This document shows positions 34,095 through 46,170 of a DNA stretch of 64,000 nucleotides, piece by piece. Within the stretch, counting starts at the first letter, position 1. Each line of letters begins with the position of its first letter. The notes beneath the pieces are model-generated. The model made no database searches. It was not told where the DNA came from and saw nothing but the letters and a program-made list of their open reading frames with translations. The position numbers were made by a program, and so were the translations under genes. The DNA comes from Sinonovacula constricta (taxonomy: Eukaryota; Mollusca; Bivalvia; Cardiida; Solecurtidae): contig CM017564.1 of the NCBI GenBank assembly GCA_007844125.1, forward strand, positions 19,114,115-19,178,114. The letters are read 5' to 3'.

Positions 34095-34965
34095 ATGACC
34101 AAGGGGAAAAAGGCCCAGAGCCACTTGAACCTGAACAAAATAGTCCAGAGCTGTCTTCCAGGGCAAAGTGTTGCCAAGCAAAGCGGCTTGCAGCAAAATG
34201 ATGACACAGAGCAAAGTCGTACGTGTGAAATAGAAGTACACGACATAACGAAAAGCGGCTCAGGAAAAAGTCACCCAGAGCAAAATGTTACACAGTTTAG
34301 AACCATTTACCCAGGTTTTTGTCAGAATTCTTGCTCATCAGATGAACCAAACGGCAGTAGTGCCTGCACAGGCATAGCTCACATGATAACAGAAAGACTT
34401 CTCGAGAGTAACATTATTTTTTATTCAGAATGTGACCAGGTGGAAAAGTGTTTTTTTTTAGCTCTGTTACAGAAGGAGGTAAATATTGGGAAGAGAAATC
34501 TTTGGAATGTATGGATACACTGCATGCTCTGCGGCTTCCAATCTTCAACAACTTGAGTGTAAAAAAGGAGCTTGTGTGGCACACATCATTAAAAATTTAT
34601 GGGTTCGAATGTGGAAAAAAGTGCCGTTGAACGTGTGTTACAAGACATACACAAATCTACAAAACGTAGTGCGCTTGTTATTACAGCTTCTCCCGATAAA
34701 ACATTCACCCTTGTTTTTGACGAAGATGGAAATAGCGTATTACTGGACTCACATGTACATTTTAAAGGAAGAGAAACATTTGAAGAGGCATACAAAAATA
34801 AAAAATGCAGGGGAAATATAACAATCGGACACCGATCAAGGGTCTGTGACATGATTGATTACATATCTGATACCCATTTACAGCAGATCAGGACAAACAA
34901 AAAAAAACATGGGTCGTTGGTGTACATCGAGTCAAAAAACATGTCAAAAAACAAGTTAGTCTGAC
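34095..34965 (+). pseudogene. Cysteine-protease-like N-terminal region of the transposon protein
   Basis: After degenerate continuation of the repeat ('CEIEVHDITKSGSGKSHPEQ') the frame reads 'DEPNGSSACTGIAHMITERL', a Gly-Ser-Ser-x-Cys motif as at the N-terminus of papain-fold proteases. Then, across two frameshifts (near 34475 and 34600), 'KYWEEKSLECMDTLHALRLP', 'ALVITASPDKTFTLVFDEDG' and 'VLLDSHVHFKG'. A Cys near the start and a D-x-H in a beta-strand context some 110 residues later resemble OTU/tegument-type deubiquitinase folds. This is inference only; no database comparison was made. Confidence 0.4.
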
Positions 34966-36453
34966 TTACAGCGGACAAGAAGTACTTGTAGAAAGTGATC
35001 TGAAATACTTCAAAAGAAAGTTTTGGAATGAATCTAAGAACAGGGATGTGAGTCGGGCTGGGGCTTTAAAGAACTCCATCTGGTATGATTCAAAACAATG
35101 TTTTAAAGACTGGAATGCTTCTGTAAAGGAACACATACAAATAGTAAACAATTTGAAAAACAGTTTTAAGAAAAGGGTTAAGTCATTTGCGTATCTTTGT
35201 GTGTCTGATATTATTGAGCAGAAAATCAATATTCCTTTAAGAGAAGCGTTCGAGATGTTCGTTGAATGTGTTAAAACCGAATATACTTGTACAAATATTA
35301 CTGTTCCATAGTACACTTACCACTCTGCAGATGCTCGAGATATGTTCATGCGAAATCTCCCAGTCATACTTGTATATGGAAGAAGCTCTTCTTACCTTAT
35401 AAAGAGAAGTGAAAATATAGATTGGGACTCACTTATTTTTGATATTGAATGGCCAAATAAAGATGCGATTTTACAGGAACATTGCGAGAAAAGCATTGCT
35501 AGTATCATACCGAAAGCATTGAAGTTTGCATCGACTGGTACAGATCGTCATATAATTAAAGTACTATTGACATCACTGACTTCAAAAGAGTGTAGGAAAA
35601 CTGGAAAACTTGGTGTGAAATTCAGCAAGAAAAACCTTGGAATGTCAAATTTAGCAGTACATGATGGTATTGAAAATTATGTCAAAACTGTTCAAGGTCA
35701 GAATCTTCAGCAAAATTGAAACAGAAGAACAAAGTTCGAATACAAAATGAGTTGCGTTTACCAGGGTCAGGAAGAAAACCATTTGCACAACTGTATCCAG
35801 AACTCGCTGGTTTGATGTTGACGTTGTTTGATACTATAGGTGATGGATTGAGTGCACACCCTAGACTGATCTGCGAGACATTGTTTTTGGAAAAGCGTTC
35901 TTGGATGGACATGCCAAGATGTGTCACTATTTTGAATGAAATATTCCATATTCCCATTTCTTTGTCATGTGCGTATACTTACACAGAGAACTATAGATCA
36001 GGCACAAAACAAGGCATAAGACATCATGAAGGAAAGAACATAAATCCAGGTATTTCTCTACAAAAGTCCACTAGAGATGGACAGAAAAAACCTTCAGTAG
36101 ATAGTCATTTTGCAGTCGCAAATGTTAATTACAAGCTAGAGGCTATGCATGAGGGAAAGGCTGCAGGAATCGGACGAGACAATAAAGCATTAGTACATAC
36201 AGACATTGAAGTTGTACAAAGACCAAGCAAATCCTGGGTCAAAGTCCAGTATGAAGATCACGATTGGGAGAAAGGCTCCAATAAAACACGAACTATTACA
36301 ACATATCAGCTAATTAAAGTGAAAAAACTTTCAGAGAACCAGGAATGCATTGCCACTTTGAATTCCATACCAGTATCCAAGTCTCGACTCAGTGGTCCAG
36401 GTATCAGTATTGTTAAAATGTCATATTTTCAGAAAGTATTTTCAGACATCTGA
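34966..36453 (+). pseudogene. Central region of the transposon protein (unrecognised)
   Basis: Continuous homology-like coding, broken at about 34930 (frameshift), 35309 (TAG in 'VP*YTYHSADARD'), 35716 (frameshift) and 36440 (frameshift). Readable blocks: 'GQEVLVESDLKYFKRKFW', 'NSIWYDSKQCFKDWNASV', 'FMRNLPVILVYGRSSSYL', 'GKLGVKFSKKNLGMSNLAV', 'GRKPFAQLYPELAGLMLTLF', 'HPRLICETLFLEKRSWMDMP' and 'SVDSHFAVANVNYKLEAM'. I do not recognise the domain. The helical stretch with LSAHPRL and W-x-D could include a helix-turn-helix for DNA binding, but that is a guess. Confidence 0.5.
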
Positions 36454-37443
36454 ATGAAACTCTGTACCTAATGTCTCTTGCCAAGCATGTTCCACACTTC
36501 ACAGTGAATGGATCACTTGTTCCTGTAATATAATTTACTGTTGACGGAGGGAGAGATGAACGACAACGGAATAAGATGACTGCTTTTGCCATGGTTCTTT
36601 TTAGAAAACTGTTAAACTTGGATAAAGTAAATGTGATTTCCTATGCGGAAGGGGACTCTAAACGACACAGTGTGGAATTGTATCATGTGTCGGAGAATAG
36701 GACATTAAGTCAGAGAGGTGTTATTGACTCTCATGCCTTTCATGCTTGTGAACAATGTGAAGAAGGCTCATTTGATGAAATTAAGTTTATAGAAAACATG
36801 AGGTTTGCTGCTCAAGAGGCTGTTACAAGAATAAGAGAGACTCCATATTCAGGGCATATATTTGACAGCTACTTGGAACCTGAAGAGAAAGACTGGGTAT
36901 TTGGAAAGTCTGTTGAAGCACAGAGTAGAGTACTTCTGAAGTCTGACAGTTTCGAACACATGAAAAACAGTAATTTTGTTATCAGACCTTCCGGGAAAAT
37001 ATGGAAATCTCTATGTGAGCAGTTTGATGTACGAACAGATCAAGCAATCAATGCATCAGCAGTTTATTATGAATCAATCAATTCTAAGTGCACATGGCAG
37101 GAACATTATGGTTTTACATCTTACAGACCTGATGAAGAGTGGAGGTGTCAACCCATCAGGCGATTTGAAATCCAACCTGTTTTGGATGTGGCGATCCTAC
37201 CACAGTTTCATTATTTAAGTTACCAAGCTGCTAAAGAATTAGTTAAGTATTTTGAGGAAAGCAACACTGAATTTCCTGAGTGGTTGAAAGTTCCTGATTT
37301 TTTACTTCCGTCACGGAACATTAGCTTTATACTGGAAAAGAATTCTAATAATTTGGAAGATGCATCACAAGTTCAGCTTCCTAGTAACATGATTGGTGTT
37401 TCTGTGGAGGATATTATATCATATGTTGAGAAAAGGAAATAAA
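36454..37443 (+). pseudogene. DDE-like catalytic region of the transposon protein
   Basis: 'HVPHFTVNGSLVPVI*FTVD' (TAA at about 36530) leads into 'VDGGRDERQRNKMTAFAMVL' and 'LDKVNVISYAEGDSKRHSVE' with 'VSENRTLSQRGVIDS'. A V-D-G-G strand followed by a helix and then an S-x-A-x-G-x-S...V-E block is the arrangement expected of an RNase H-fold integrase (Asp, second acidic residue, Glu). The 288-codon open frame (36576-37442) ends in 'SVEDIISYVEKRK*'. The catalytic assignment is inferred and the superfamily unresolved. Confidence 0.5.
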
Positions 37444-37494
37444 AAGAAACTGTAAAGTCAGGCAAAAACCAGACAAAACAGTCATTTTCTAATG

Positions 37495-37620
37495 ACATAG
37501 GAAAACTAACTGTTTCGTAAATTAAATATGCTCTTGACAGATTCAATCTTAAGAACTACACAAGGCAACAGAAAGATAAAGTAGATTTACTGCTTCTATT
37601 ATCAGCTGCACTCAAAGAAA
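37495..37620 (+). pseudogene. SAP-like DNA-binding motif after the DDE-like region
   Basis: Past the stop at 37443 the plus strand reads 'KLTVS*IKYALDRFNLKNY' and 'QQKDKVDLLLLLSAALKEKS'. This fits the SAP pattern (L-x-V-x-x-[IL]-K-x-x-L ... K-x-x-L-x-x-x-L). SAP motifs bind AT-rich DNA. The stop at 37443 and a TAA replacing one SAP residue suggest the original protein continued through here. Confidence 0.5.
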
Positions 37621-37659
37621 AAAGTTTAGATGAAAACAATTTGTTGATAACTTTGATAC

Positions 37660-38165
37660 TTTTTGAATTGATTCTGTGATGATATGTATAACATTTTTAA
37701 GGTGTTTCTGACAGTTGATATGTATAACATTTTCAAGGTGATCCTGTGATGATATGTATAGCATTTTTAAGGTGTTTCTGACAGTTGATATGTACAACAT
37801 TTTCAAGGTGATCCTGTAATGATATGTATAGCATTTTTAAGGTGTTTCTGACAGTTGATATGTATAACATTTTCAAGGTGATCCTGTGATGATATGTATA
37901 ACATTTTTAAGGTGTTTCTGACAGTTGATATGTATAACATTTTCAAGGTGATCCTGTGATGATATGTATAACATTTTGAAGGTGTTTCTGACAGTTGATA
38001 TGTATAACATTTTCAAGGTGATCCTGTGATGATATGTATAACATTTTGAAGGTGTTTCTGACAGTTGATATGTATAACATTTTCAAGGTGATCCCGTGAT
38101 GATATGTATAGCATTTTTAAGGTGTTTCTTACAGTTGATATGTATAACACTTTTACGGTGTTTCT
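37660..38165 (+). repeat. ~70-bp minisatellite, about seven copies
   Basis: Each unit contains two related half-units: 'gatgatatgtataacatttt' with 'aaggtgtttctgacagttga', and 'tatgtataacattttcaagg' with 'tgatcctgt'. Copies are nearly identical from 37678 to 38110. It lies just after the SAP-like sequence in the transposon. Confidence 0.9.
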
Positions 38166-39418
38166 ATGTTTATATGCAGTTTTGAATCATTTGCAATTGT
38201 CATTGTACCATTTGGCGGCAATAGAAACTAGCATTTATTTCAAATCTTCTGATCTATAAAATTTAAACCCTCCAAACTTTGCTCATAACACAAGTTCTTT
38301 CATACCAAAAGGATTTTTATTTTCAAAAATTAAAATAAACAAATTATGCCTTTTCCATTTTAACTCCATCGAACAATTTAGGTGGCAAATAATGCAGAAA
38401 GTCTGTGAATAAAAAACAAGTCATTCAATTTGAGAGAATAAATCTGTAATATAAAAACATGACTATTATGCTCGCAAGGTCTGATTACTGAGTCCTATGT
38501 AAACAATGTTGTATAAACATAAGTTTGATGATAAACTATTGAGTATGGGCATATTTGCGAATTATCTGTAAAAAAAATGAATAAATTTAGGGTTGGCAAT
38601 TGGACCTTGCCACTATATTTTTGTGTATATAATTATTTGGGCTGTTAGGAGGTAAACATTCCAGTACATTTAAACTACACATGTTTTGGATGTTAACAAT
38701 TTCTAACAAAAGGATATGACACGGGTTTCATAGCTTAATTTAGTATAAAAAATGTGACTTTCTATTTAAGGTTTGTTTACAGCTCTTCCAGCCTTCCCAC
38801 CATACAATGATGAAAATCTCTTTTAAATATGCTATAAACTTTTAAAAATATTAGAAATCAATTTTTGCAATGGTATGAAACATTTTATTTTTACCACCAC
38901 GTAAGTTTCTATAGCCATTAAATGGCCTATACTCTGCCATTTAATAAGGGAACTATAATGTAGACATTTGTTTGTCCTTGGATGTTATTGCTTTTTGAGT
39001 TGATACATTAATTGTGTAAACAGCAATATATTGTCAATTACAGAGTTTGATGATAATAATTTTTTTTATATAAATCTACGATTTGATGTTCTCTATCCCA
39101 CTAGGGGCCTGTTGAATAAAACTTCTTACAAACTTTCTTCTTTTGTAAATTGTGAATGTTATAGTACTGACTGAAAGTTCCAAAGATACTATTTTAGTTT
39201 ATTAAAAATGCAATTTAGAATTTACATGGCTTGCTTAAAACCTTAATTTTAAACAACAAAATTTGATTGTAAGTAAAGAAGTTCGTAAGAGGTTTGATGC
39301 AATACTCCCCGGAGCACAATATGCCCAAGGTTAGATTTTGTGACGGGTGAATGTCTGATGGCTGTCTTATAGTACATATAAATAGGTTTTAACATTGTAA
39401 AAGTTGCAGTCTTTGTGC
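38166..39418. other. Transposon interior, unassigned
   Basis: AT-rich, with no domain or tandem repeat recognised. Confidence 0.4.
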
Positions 39419-39602
39419 CAGTTGGCCCTATTGCCGACTGACCGTTCAAAGGCGGTAACTGATGGTTTTTCTTTTTGTGTGTTATGTCTCGTCTCTGTGT
39501 TTTTTGTCACATTTACATTTACCTTGTCTGCCTTGGTCTGCGGGTAGATAAAATTTAAATATTTGTGAAAATTTTGAAAGGACCTTTTCTTATTTACCTA
39601 TT
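39419..39602 (+). mobile_element. Naiad PLE 3' end, strongly 5'-truncated
   Basis: Matches 14390-14575 and 62677-62856 from 'agttggccctattgccgact' to 'ggaccttttcttatttacct'. It starts inside the paired-hairpin module, so only half of that structure remains. It is inserted in the 12.1-kb transposon. Confidence 0.75.
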
Positions 39603-40104
39603 TATGAAACGCAGAATGTTAACCATGATGATATCTAGGCCAGGTTTAAATCTGTGATATCAGCAGCTGTAAATGGACTATATATTCTCAATAAATCACG
39701 AGCTTTTGTCATCAATGAGCCAAGATAAGTTTGTATAAACTTTGAAGAATTTTCTGGATTCCATCACCTGTGATTGTCAGGGTACCGTTTCAAGCAGCTT
39801 TCCTACTTGTAATAGGCGGCGGGACGAAATGCCATCAAATAGAATTTGATAAAATCACTGCATTTCTCAATGTTGACGTAACTTTTGTGAGATTCAGCTC
39901 CGCTGGGGCCGTAAAATTTGTGAGAAAGTAGGCATTTGCTTTAAAATAAGAGGATGGTGTTAAGTGCTGGTACTATCCAGGAATGATGGTTGGGTAAACT
40001 GCCCCTCCCCCTGTACATAACATTTATTGATAAAACGAGCATTAAACAAAACAAAACACATTATTTTTTTTTGTCTTTTAACAAATTATGCAGACATCAG
40101 ATTC
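39603..40104. other. Transposon interior, unassigned
   Basis: No feature recognised. Confidence 0.35.
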
Positions 40105-40320
40105 ACTCCCGGCCGGGTCAGACCAAAGACTTTAAAGTTGGTAGTAGTGGCTTCCCTCCTAACGCTCGGGGCTAAGGGGACAGCATTACGCCTGACTCGT
40201 CGGTGTCAGTATAATGGACCGGCCGGGTTCAGTCCCTGGGCACCTCATAAGTTCCCCTGTGCTATAATGATAGAAATGTCGCTGCGCAGTATCGGCAAAA
40301 ATGCCTGCTAATCCCAATCC
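40105..40320 (+). repeat. SINE-like bivalve repeat fragment
   Basis: Contains 'cccggccgggtcagaccaaa', 'gactttaaagttggtagtag', 'gtcggtgtcagtataatgga' and 'ggccgggttcagtccctggg'. I recall closely similar text as a common dispersed repeat in bivalves. It ends in a short 'atcccaatccca' simple repeat, as SINE tails often do. Confidence 0.5.
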
Positions 40321-40909
40321 CAATCCCAACTCCTTGATAACATTTTTCACAACATTCAAATAACCATACAATTGGGAACTAGATAGATGTGGATAGAATG
40401 TTTATTAAGTAATCGTGATTCATTTACATATTCAAGAACAGTGCGACATAATATGGGGTACAGTCAAAGACATGAATACCAAAATTGTACAATCGGTCAT
40501 GTTTTTCGATCTGTTTACATAATGCAGATCTCTGAAAAAAGTCGGCTGCCTATATGAGGACTCTTTGATCTGAAACATGTGTAACCAATGGGAATGATAT
40601 TTGATTTAACACATAAAATGAAACAAATACAGTTACGTTCCACTATAAAGACCACCTTCCAACCTGATCTTAATAGTGAATCAGTCTAAATAGTGGACCT
40701 TTTTGTTCTTTATTTAATATTTTGGGACTGAAAAATTACGAAATCTGCATGATTTTGTAATATTCAAAGTGGTCTTAATAGCGGAACTTTTCTGTACAAA
40801 CACAAAATGATAAAATGAAGAAAAAAGCACTTTATTACGTTTGCATGGTAAAATCAACTATGTAGATAGAAAAATAATTCATTTCAGTTAGTAAAATACT
40901 TGTGTCCTG

Positions 40910-41118
40910 CAACTAACATATAGCGGATTGGTATTTTTAATTCTGTTGGTGGGCGTATAAATTGTAATAAAAATAAGGTGGTGGTGGGTCTTTGACACAT
41001 TCAAATTGTGTTGGTTGGGGGGTAAAAAAAGGATAAAATTGTGTTGGTGGTACCCCCATTTTCACGTTCCGTTCCACCCCCACCCCCCTCCAACACCTTT
41101 TTTTCCTGGAACAGCCCT
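40910..41118 (-). repeat. Right TIR and G/T-rich subterminal region
   Basis: The last 19 bp are the inverted copy of the left end. Inside lie 'gtggtggtgggtctttgaca', 'aattgtgttggttggggggt' and C-rich 'ccacccccacccccctcc', the inverse of the left 'gggtgggtgggg' patch. Confidence 0.7.
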
Positions 41119-41942
41119 TAGTAATAACTAGTTCTCAACCAGTCAATGACTAGAAAACTTCGTGACTGCCTTCTTCTGTCTTTATAGGTAAAATAAATTA
41201 GGTATTTCATTTAAATAGGTATTTCATTTTTGCTCTTTTTCTCGAAAAGGACATGCTATTAGGTAATGTAATTTTGTGGGAAGCTTCATTACCTAACACT
41301 ATATCTGTGGCTACGAAATTTGTAGGGGTATATTTGAGTCATTTTACAGTTGGTTGGTTAGTCAGTTAGTTCCATATTTAAAGTTTGTTTAGGAAACTTC
41401 TTGAGTGATTGGTTTGAAACTTTGAATATGGATTTGTGTGCCCTTGGACTTTGCAAAAGTTTAAAAAAACACATAAAATTACTTGAAATAGTTTCTGGAG
41501 CATAATGCAACTAATTATTCAGTGACATAATTATGTTTGTTCTAGGGGTAATGGGGTATTGACTATTTTTGTGATAGTTCTGGTTTCAGGTGAACCCTGT
41601 CTTGCTGAAATGTTGCTGTGTCAGTTAAACAAAAGTTTCCATGCTTGCTTTTAGTCAAATTAATAGCTTTTTTAATACATTTTATACATTGGATTTTAGG
41701 TAATTGATTCCTGCCTTTTTGCTATGTTGAGTGAAAAGAATTCAATAACTATTAGTCCATTATGACTGCCATATTTGATGTAAAGGGAGTACAAGATTCA
41801 ACAGCCTACCTTCCTTTGGTTTGTTTTTAAATGCTCCAAACGTGTAAGAACAGAAATTCTTTCGTGTTATGTCATGCAAATATTATCAGAATTATGCTTC
41901 TGGGGTTATAACTGGCACCACCAACGAGGTCAGCTGATAGTT
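41119..41942. other. Non-coding flank of the transposon
   Basis: Begins with the right copy of the 12-bp flanking repeat. Otherwise unassigned intron-like DNA. Confidence 0.4.
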
Positions 41943-42011
41943 GTATTTTGTATTTTGGGTTTAACGGCACACCGACACTTTATAGGTCATACGGCGCCGA
42001 ATAAAGTTAAA

Positions 42012-43439
42012 TTAATCAACATTGAAGTTTAACAGTGTTAAAACTAAAATAGGTATTTCGGAACGTGAGAATATACAAGTTAAAAATATTTGAAAAAAAT
42101 ATATATGGATAACAGTATTAAAATTTGTAAAGATATCACAATAAACTGTTAAGACATTACAATCGGTTAAAAATGCAAAAAATTCTTTCAAAAAACAAAC
42201 AAGTGTAGAGTTGGACACTGTCTTAAACAAATCAAACATGGTATTGACATTAAAATATTTAGATCGTATGTGGTTGGTGTTAATACAGTCTAATAAAATA
42301 TGCTTAACTGTCAGTGGTTCCTGACAAGGAACACACTCAGGTTGGTCTTCTCTTTGTAAAAGATAAGAATGAGTTAGTCTAGAATGACCTATTCGACAGC
42401 GTGTAAGAACAACGTCCTCCTGTCTGTCGCCTCTATGAAAAGAGGTATAAGAACCAACCTTAGGTTTGATGTCATGTAATTTGTTATGGATAGTACTATC
42501 CCAACTTGTTTGCCATTTAGATAAAACGTATCTATTTATACATGGTTTAAAATCTGTATGGGGTATGCAAATATCTGCTTCATTAAGATTTGAAGCAGAC
42601 TTTGCATTTTTGTCTGCATCTTCGTTGCCTCGGATGCCTATATGACTAGATAGCCAACAGAAAACGATGTTCTTGTCTGAAGAAATTTCGTCGAGCTTCA
42701 AAAGAAGTGTACTTATGTAAGGGTTAGACAAATTCATAGTTTTAATGGATTGTAAAACCGACAATGAGTCGGTGAATACTATAAACTTTGTACCCCAATA
42801 CTTAGAAATAAAATCCAGTGAAAGGTTAACAGCCTGAATTTCGACTGTAAAAATAGAAGAATCGGAGGGTAACTTTTGTTTAGTAATATGGAATTTACTA
42901 ACTGAAGCGCAGCCGACATACGAGTCGGCCTTTGAACCATCCGTATAATTTTCAATATAATCTGAGTATTTCCTATTGCGCAATTCGAGAAATCTTGTGC
43001 GAAGTACAAGGTGGTCTGTATTGGATTTATTATTGTCACATAGAGTTAAATCAACGTAAGGAGTTTTTAATTGCCAAGGTGGACTGTCCAAAATATTATT
43101 TTTCATCACTTTATGTAAATTAAGTTGTGACGATTGTATAGAATCTAACATAAGTAATCCAAACGGTTTTATTGTCGTCGGTTTACGGTCGTACAAATTT
43201 TCATATTTAGGATTAAAAACGCTTTTTTTCGGGTTAGATTTTATTTTTAAAACAAACTGAAGCGCAAGTTTCTCTCGTCTAAGGTAGAGTGATGGTTCAT
43301 TTGCTTCGACGTAAAGGCTCTCCACAGGAGAAGTTCTGAAGGCCCCAAGAGCTAGGCAAAGTCCTTGGTTGTGAACAACGTCCAGCATCTGGAGGTATGA
43401 TCTCCTGGCAGAACCGTAAACAATGCTACCGTAATCCAA
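42012..43439 (-). pseudogene. RT C-terminus and RNase H of I/Nimb-like copy D
   Basis: An open 475-codon stretch. Residues ~1-150 are the RT connection ('DYGSIVYGSARRSYLQMLDV', 'SLYLRREKLALQFVLKIKS'). Residues ~165-290 are RNase H with all four acidic motifs visible: 'YTDGSKADSYVGCASVSK' (Asp), 'FTVEIQAVNLSLDFI' (Glu), 'IVFTDSLSVLQSI' (Asp) and 'HIGIRGNEDADKNAKSA' (His and final Asp). Residues ~345-400 contain 'RCRIGHSRLTHSYLL' and a Cys/His tail 'CVPCQEPLTVKHILLDC'. RNase H removes RNA from the cDNA hybrid. The catalytic residues are intact although the whole copy is dead. Confidence 0.85.
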
Positions 43440-43485
43440 TTTTGATCTTATAAGAGATCTATACAGCTGCAGTAAAACCTTTCTG

Positions 43486-44106
43486 TCAGCTCCCCAGTCG
43501 GTATGTGATAAAAAAATTTAACAAGTTTAGAGATTTAAGACATTTAGTTTTTACATATTTTATATGAGGTATAAAAGACAATTTGCTGTCAAATATGACA
43601 CTAAGAAATTTCGTTTCCTTGACGACAGGAATACGAATATTATTTACAAATAGTTCAGGGTCATTATGTACAGATCTTTTCTGACAGAAATGCATGCAGT
43701 TTGTTTCAGTAGGTGAAAATTTGAAACCATTGTTATTGCTCCAAGTTTGTAATTTATTGAGGCATTGTTGTAACTGCCTCTCTATTGTGTTCATATGTTT
43801 TGAACGATAACATATAAGAAAATCGTCCACATAAAGTGAACAATCGACTCCTGGATTAATAGTTTTTACAATGTTATTTATTTTGATGTTAAAGAGAGTA
43901 ACATATAATATACATCCCTGAGGGACACCTTGTTCCTGTTTATAAACAGAAGACAAGGTAGACCCAATTTTAACTTGGAAGTTTCTGTCAGAAAGAAAAC
44001 TGTTAATAAATGTTGGTAAACGACCCTTGAGACCAAGGTCACCTAGATCTTTTAAAATCCCATGTTTCCATGTTGTATCGTAAGCCTTTTCAAGATCAAA
44101 GAACAC
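43486..44106 (-). pseudogene. RT palm and thumb of I/Nimb-like copy D
   Basis: 206 codons: 'FFDLEKAYDTTWKHGILKDL' (first catalytic Asp), 'GVPQGCILYVTLFNIKI', 'CSLYVDDFLICYR' (YVDD), 'QLQQCLNKLQTWSNNNGFKF', 'VVKETKFLSVIFDSKLSF'. It ends at a stop created by a frameshift in a T-run near 43505-43515; the next frame continues 'SHTDWGADRKVLLQLYRSL'. The N-terminal RT fingers and the endonuclease are absent because of the 5' truncation. Confidence 0.85.
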
Positions 44107-46170
44107 CGCTATTAGGTTTTTTAATGGTAAGATGTTAAAACTTCTAAAATTAACCGTGTATTTTAATTTTATGGCACATACTGTACATGTAGATCATTGA
44201 CTTAGAACAGAGCAGGTAATGCTTTATACAATGTTATGTACATGTATTTATTGACATTTTTTAAAATTGTTTCATAGCAGTGCTTTTATACCCTCAAAAA
44301 GGATAAATTCTAAAATGTGTCCATCTTTTCCTAAATCCTCCCTGCCATTCCTCGGCAGATTTGTAAGTCAAAGTAAGTAACTACTAACCAGCATGACATG
44401 ATGTTTAGTGTGTAAGAGCTGTTGCATAGAAAACTCGTATGCAAATCATTATACCTGGAGCAAAGACATTGGTGTATATGAATCCTCTGGGGGAAGTTCC
44501 TGTCAAAACCAGAGCTTATTTGCGCAGATGGAAGTGGGTATTTGCTTTGGCCTAAAAAAATTCTGGTGACCTGACCGACCCTCCATTTTTACCCTTATCC
44601 ATTTTTTTAAGCCCTAACAGAATCCAATTCTTAAAATAAATAAATATATAATCAAAAATCATATATAATAATACAATAATTAAAATAAAATCGACATCAT
44701 ATGGCTCAATTATTCTGCATTCACTGACGTGTTTCGGCAATCATCAGGGTGAATATATGAAACTGACATCTCGTCATGGCAACGACGACAATAAGTAACG
44801 TCAATTTAAAGCATTCAACTTCGGCGAAAATATTTTTATAATAAGAATATATAAGACAAAATGGCGTTCCATTGATAAGCTAGCTGAAACATCACTATGT
44901 TGAAATTTATAAAACGGGAAAATTGAAAATTAAGGTTCTTTGTTAGTACATTCATCTAAATGTTAACTAAGGGGCAGTTTTGCTTATATAATAATACATA
45001 TTTATGCACAAATAAACATTGGAAATTCACGTTTTTTGTCATTTAAAAATATTTGGAAAAAAATGCCGACAAATTAATATGGGGTTGTCACCAGAAACAA
45101 ACAATTTATTTTCATGACTTACCATTATTATTGGTACATTTGTTACTAAAATAACCTCCAATGCAATGTTTAAGATGAATGACTGATATGATATTGCGGA
45201 AACACTCTTTGGCCTGGGACGATTATGAAGCTTGTTTGAATTTAACAACTTATAACAGGTTTATCACTCCAGTTGGGTCCAATTATGTGAAATTTATGTG
45301 TTAAAAAGACAAATCTGTATTATTTTTCATCTAGAAAAAATAGAAGCAGAACTTATAAGTGAATAGCCACATAAGGTTTTGTGTCATTAATCAAACACAA
45401 GCCGCTAACTAATAAATCTTCAAGTTTTCCAGTAATTGATGCAAAAACGTTTAGGACATTGTTATTTGTAATACAGGGTGTTCCCCCAAAAACGATGCAG
45501 GAAAGGTATTGAGACAAACCTTGGACCTGATGGCTGGCAGGTGGAGACCAAAACAAAACGGAAGGATGGTTCTTCGTGTGGAATTCGTGTGATAAGGGTA
45601 ATAAATAAAATGTATAAAAATGGAACTTCCATTTATTAATGTGAACTCTATATGTATTTTGAACACAAGGAAATATTAAAGAAGAAATCTGGCTCAAAAT
45701 AGTATTTATGCATAGGTATGTATACAATTAGACATTTTGTTCAATGAAACCTCTTGAGAGAGCTATGTAGAAATGCTCAAGTCGAATTCCGTCATGTCTT
45801 ATCCTTTCATAAGTAAGAAATGTATTTAAATGATGCTGGCTTGGCAAAATATATTTTGATGACAAGGTTCAACAGCAATCAAGAAAAGATACCTCTAAGC
45901 ACTTATAACGAGCAAATAAAGAAGAAATCAAGCTCATAATGGAATGTATGCATAGTTATGTATTAGTGTCTTTTTAACTTACCTTCGCATGAAGTGCTCA
46001 TAGTGAGCTTTTCCGATCTTTGAATGTCAATCATCATTGTCCTTTGTTATCAACAGTTGCTTCAAACAATCTCTCCTTAACTGCTTGGTGGATTTTCATA
46101 AAACTTGACATTTGTGATCCATATGTGATGCCGCACAAAAATATGTAAGTTGGGGATTTTCCTACATTTT
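44107..46170. other. Intron-like interval
   Basis: Mostly unassigned AT-rich DNA. 45975-46110 is a diverged fragment of the 'CTCACCTGAG' family ('gaagtgctcatagtgagctt', 'tggtggattttcataaaact'). Confidence 0.45.

Larger units (their letters stand above)
29019..41118 (+). mobile_element. 12.1-kb DNA transposon with 19-bp TIRs
   Basis: The left end AGGGCTGTTCCAGGAAAAA (29019-29037) is perfectly inverted at 41100-41118. The flanks are TAGTAATTACTT (29007-29018) and TAGTAATAACTA (41119-41130), 10 of 12 identical, consistent with a diverged target-site duplication. Both subterminal ~200 bp are G/T-rich with repeated 'gtgttggttgggg'-type motifs. Inside on the plus strand are a SAM-like exon, a 69-bp minisatellite, a long broken transposase-like region and a SAP-like end. 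A Naiad 3' fragment and a SINE-like fragment are later insertions. The superfamily is not determined. Boundaries rest on the TIRs. Confidence 0.7.
41943..44106 (-). mobile_element. I/Nimb-like retrotransposon copy D, 5'-truncated, nearly intact
   Basis: The minus strand runs from the RT palm (44106) to the 3' terminus 'gtgccgttaaacccaaaata' (about 41950). This is 5'-truncated as expected for target-primed insertion. Both ORF pieces read well, with only one clear frameshift between them. It is very close in sequence to 50133-51330 (copy E), and both are more distant from copies A-C, so at least two subfamilies are present. Confidence 0.85.

Noticed and set aside
33641..34241. Minus-strand open frames over the 69-bp array
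   Set aside because: Antisense shadows of the repeat that forms the start of the transposon coding region.
37660..38165. CRISPR-like array
   Set aside because: The repeats are contiguous ~70-bp units without unique spacers, in a eukaryotic context; it is a minisatellite.
45353..45727. 124-codon minus-strand open frame
   Set aside because: No domain, splice or homology signal; chance length in AT-rich DNA.
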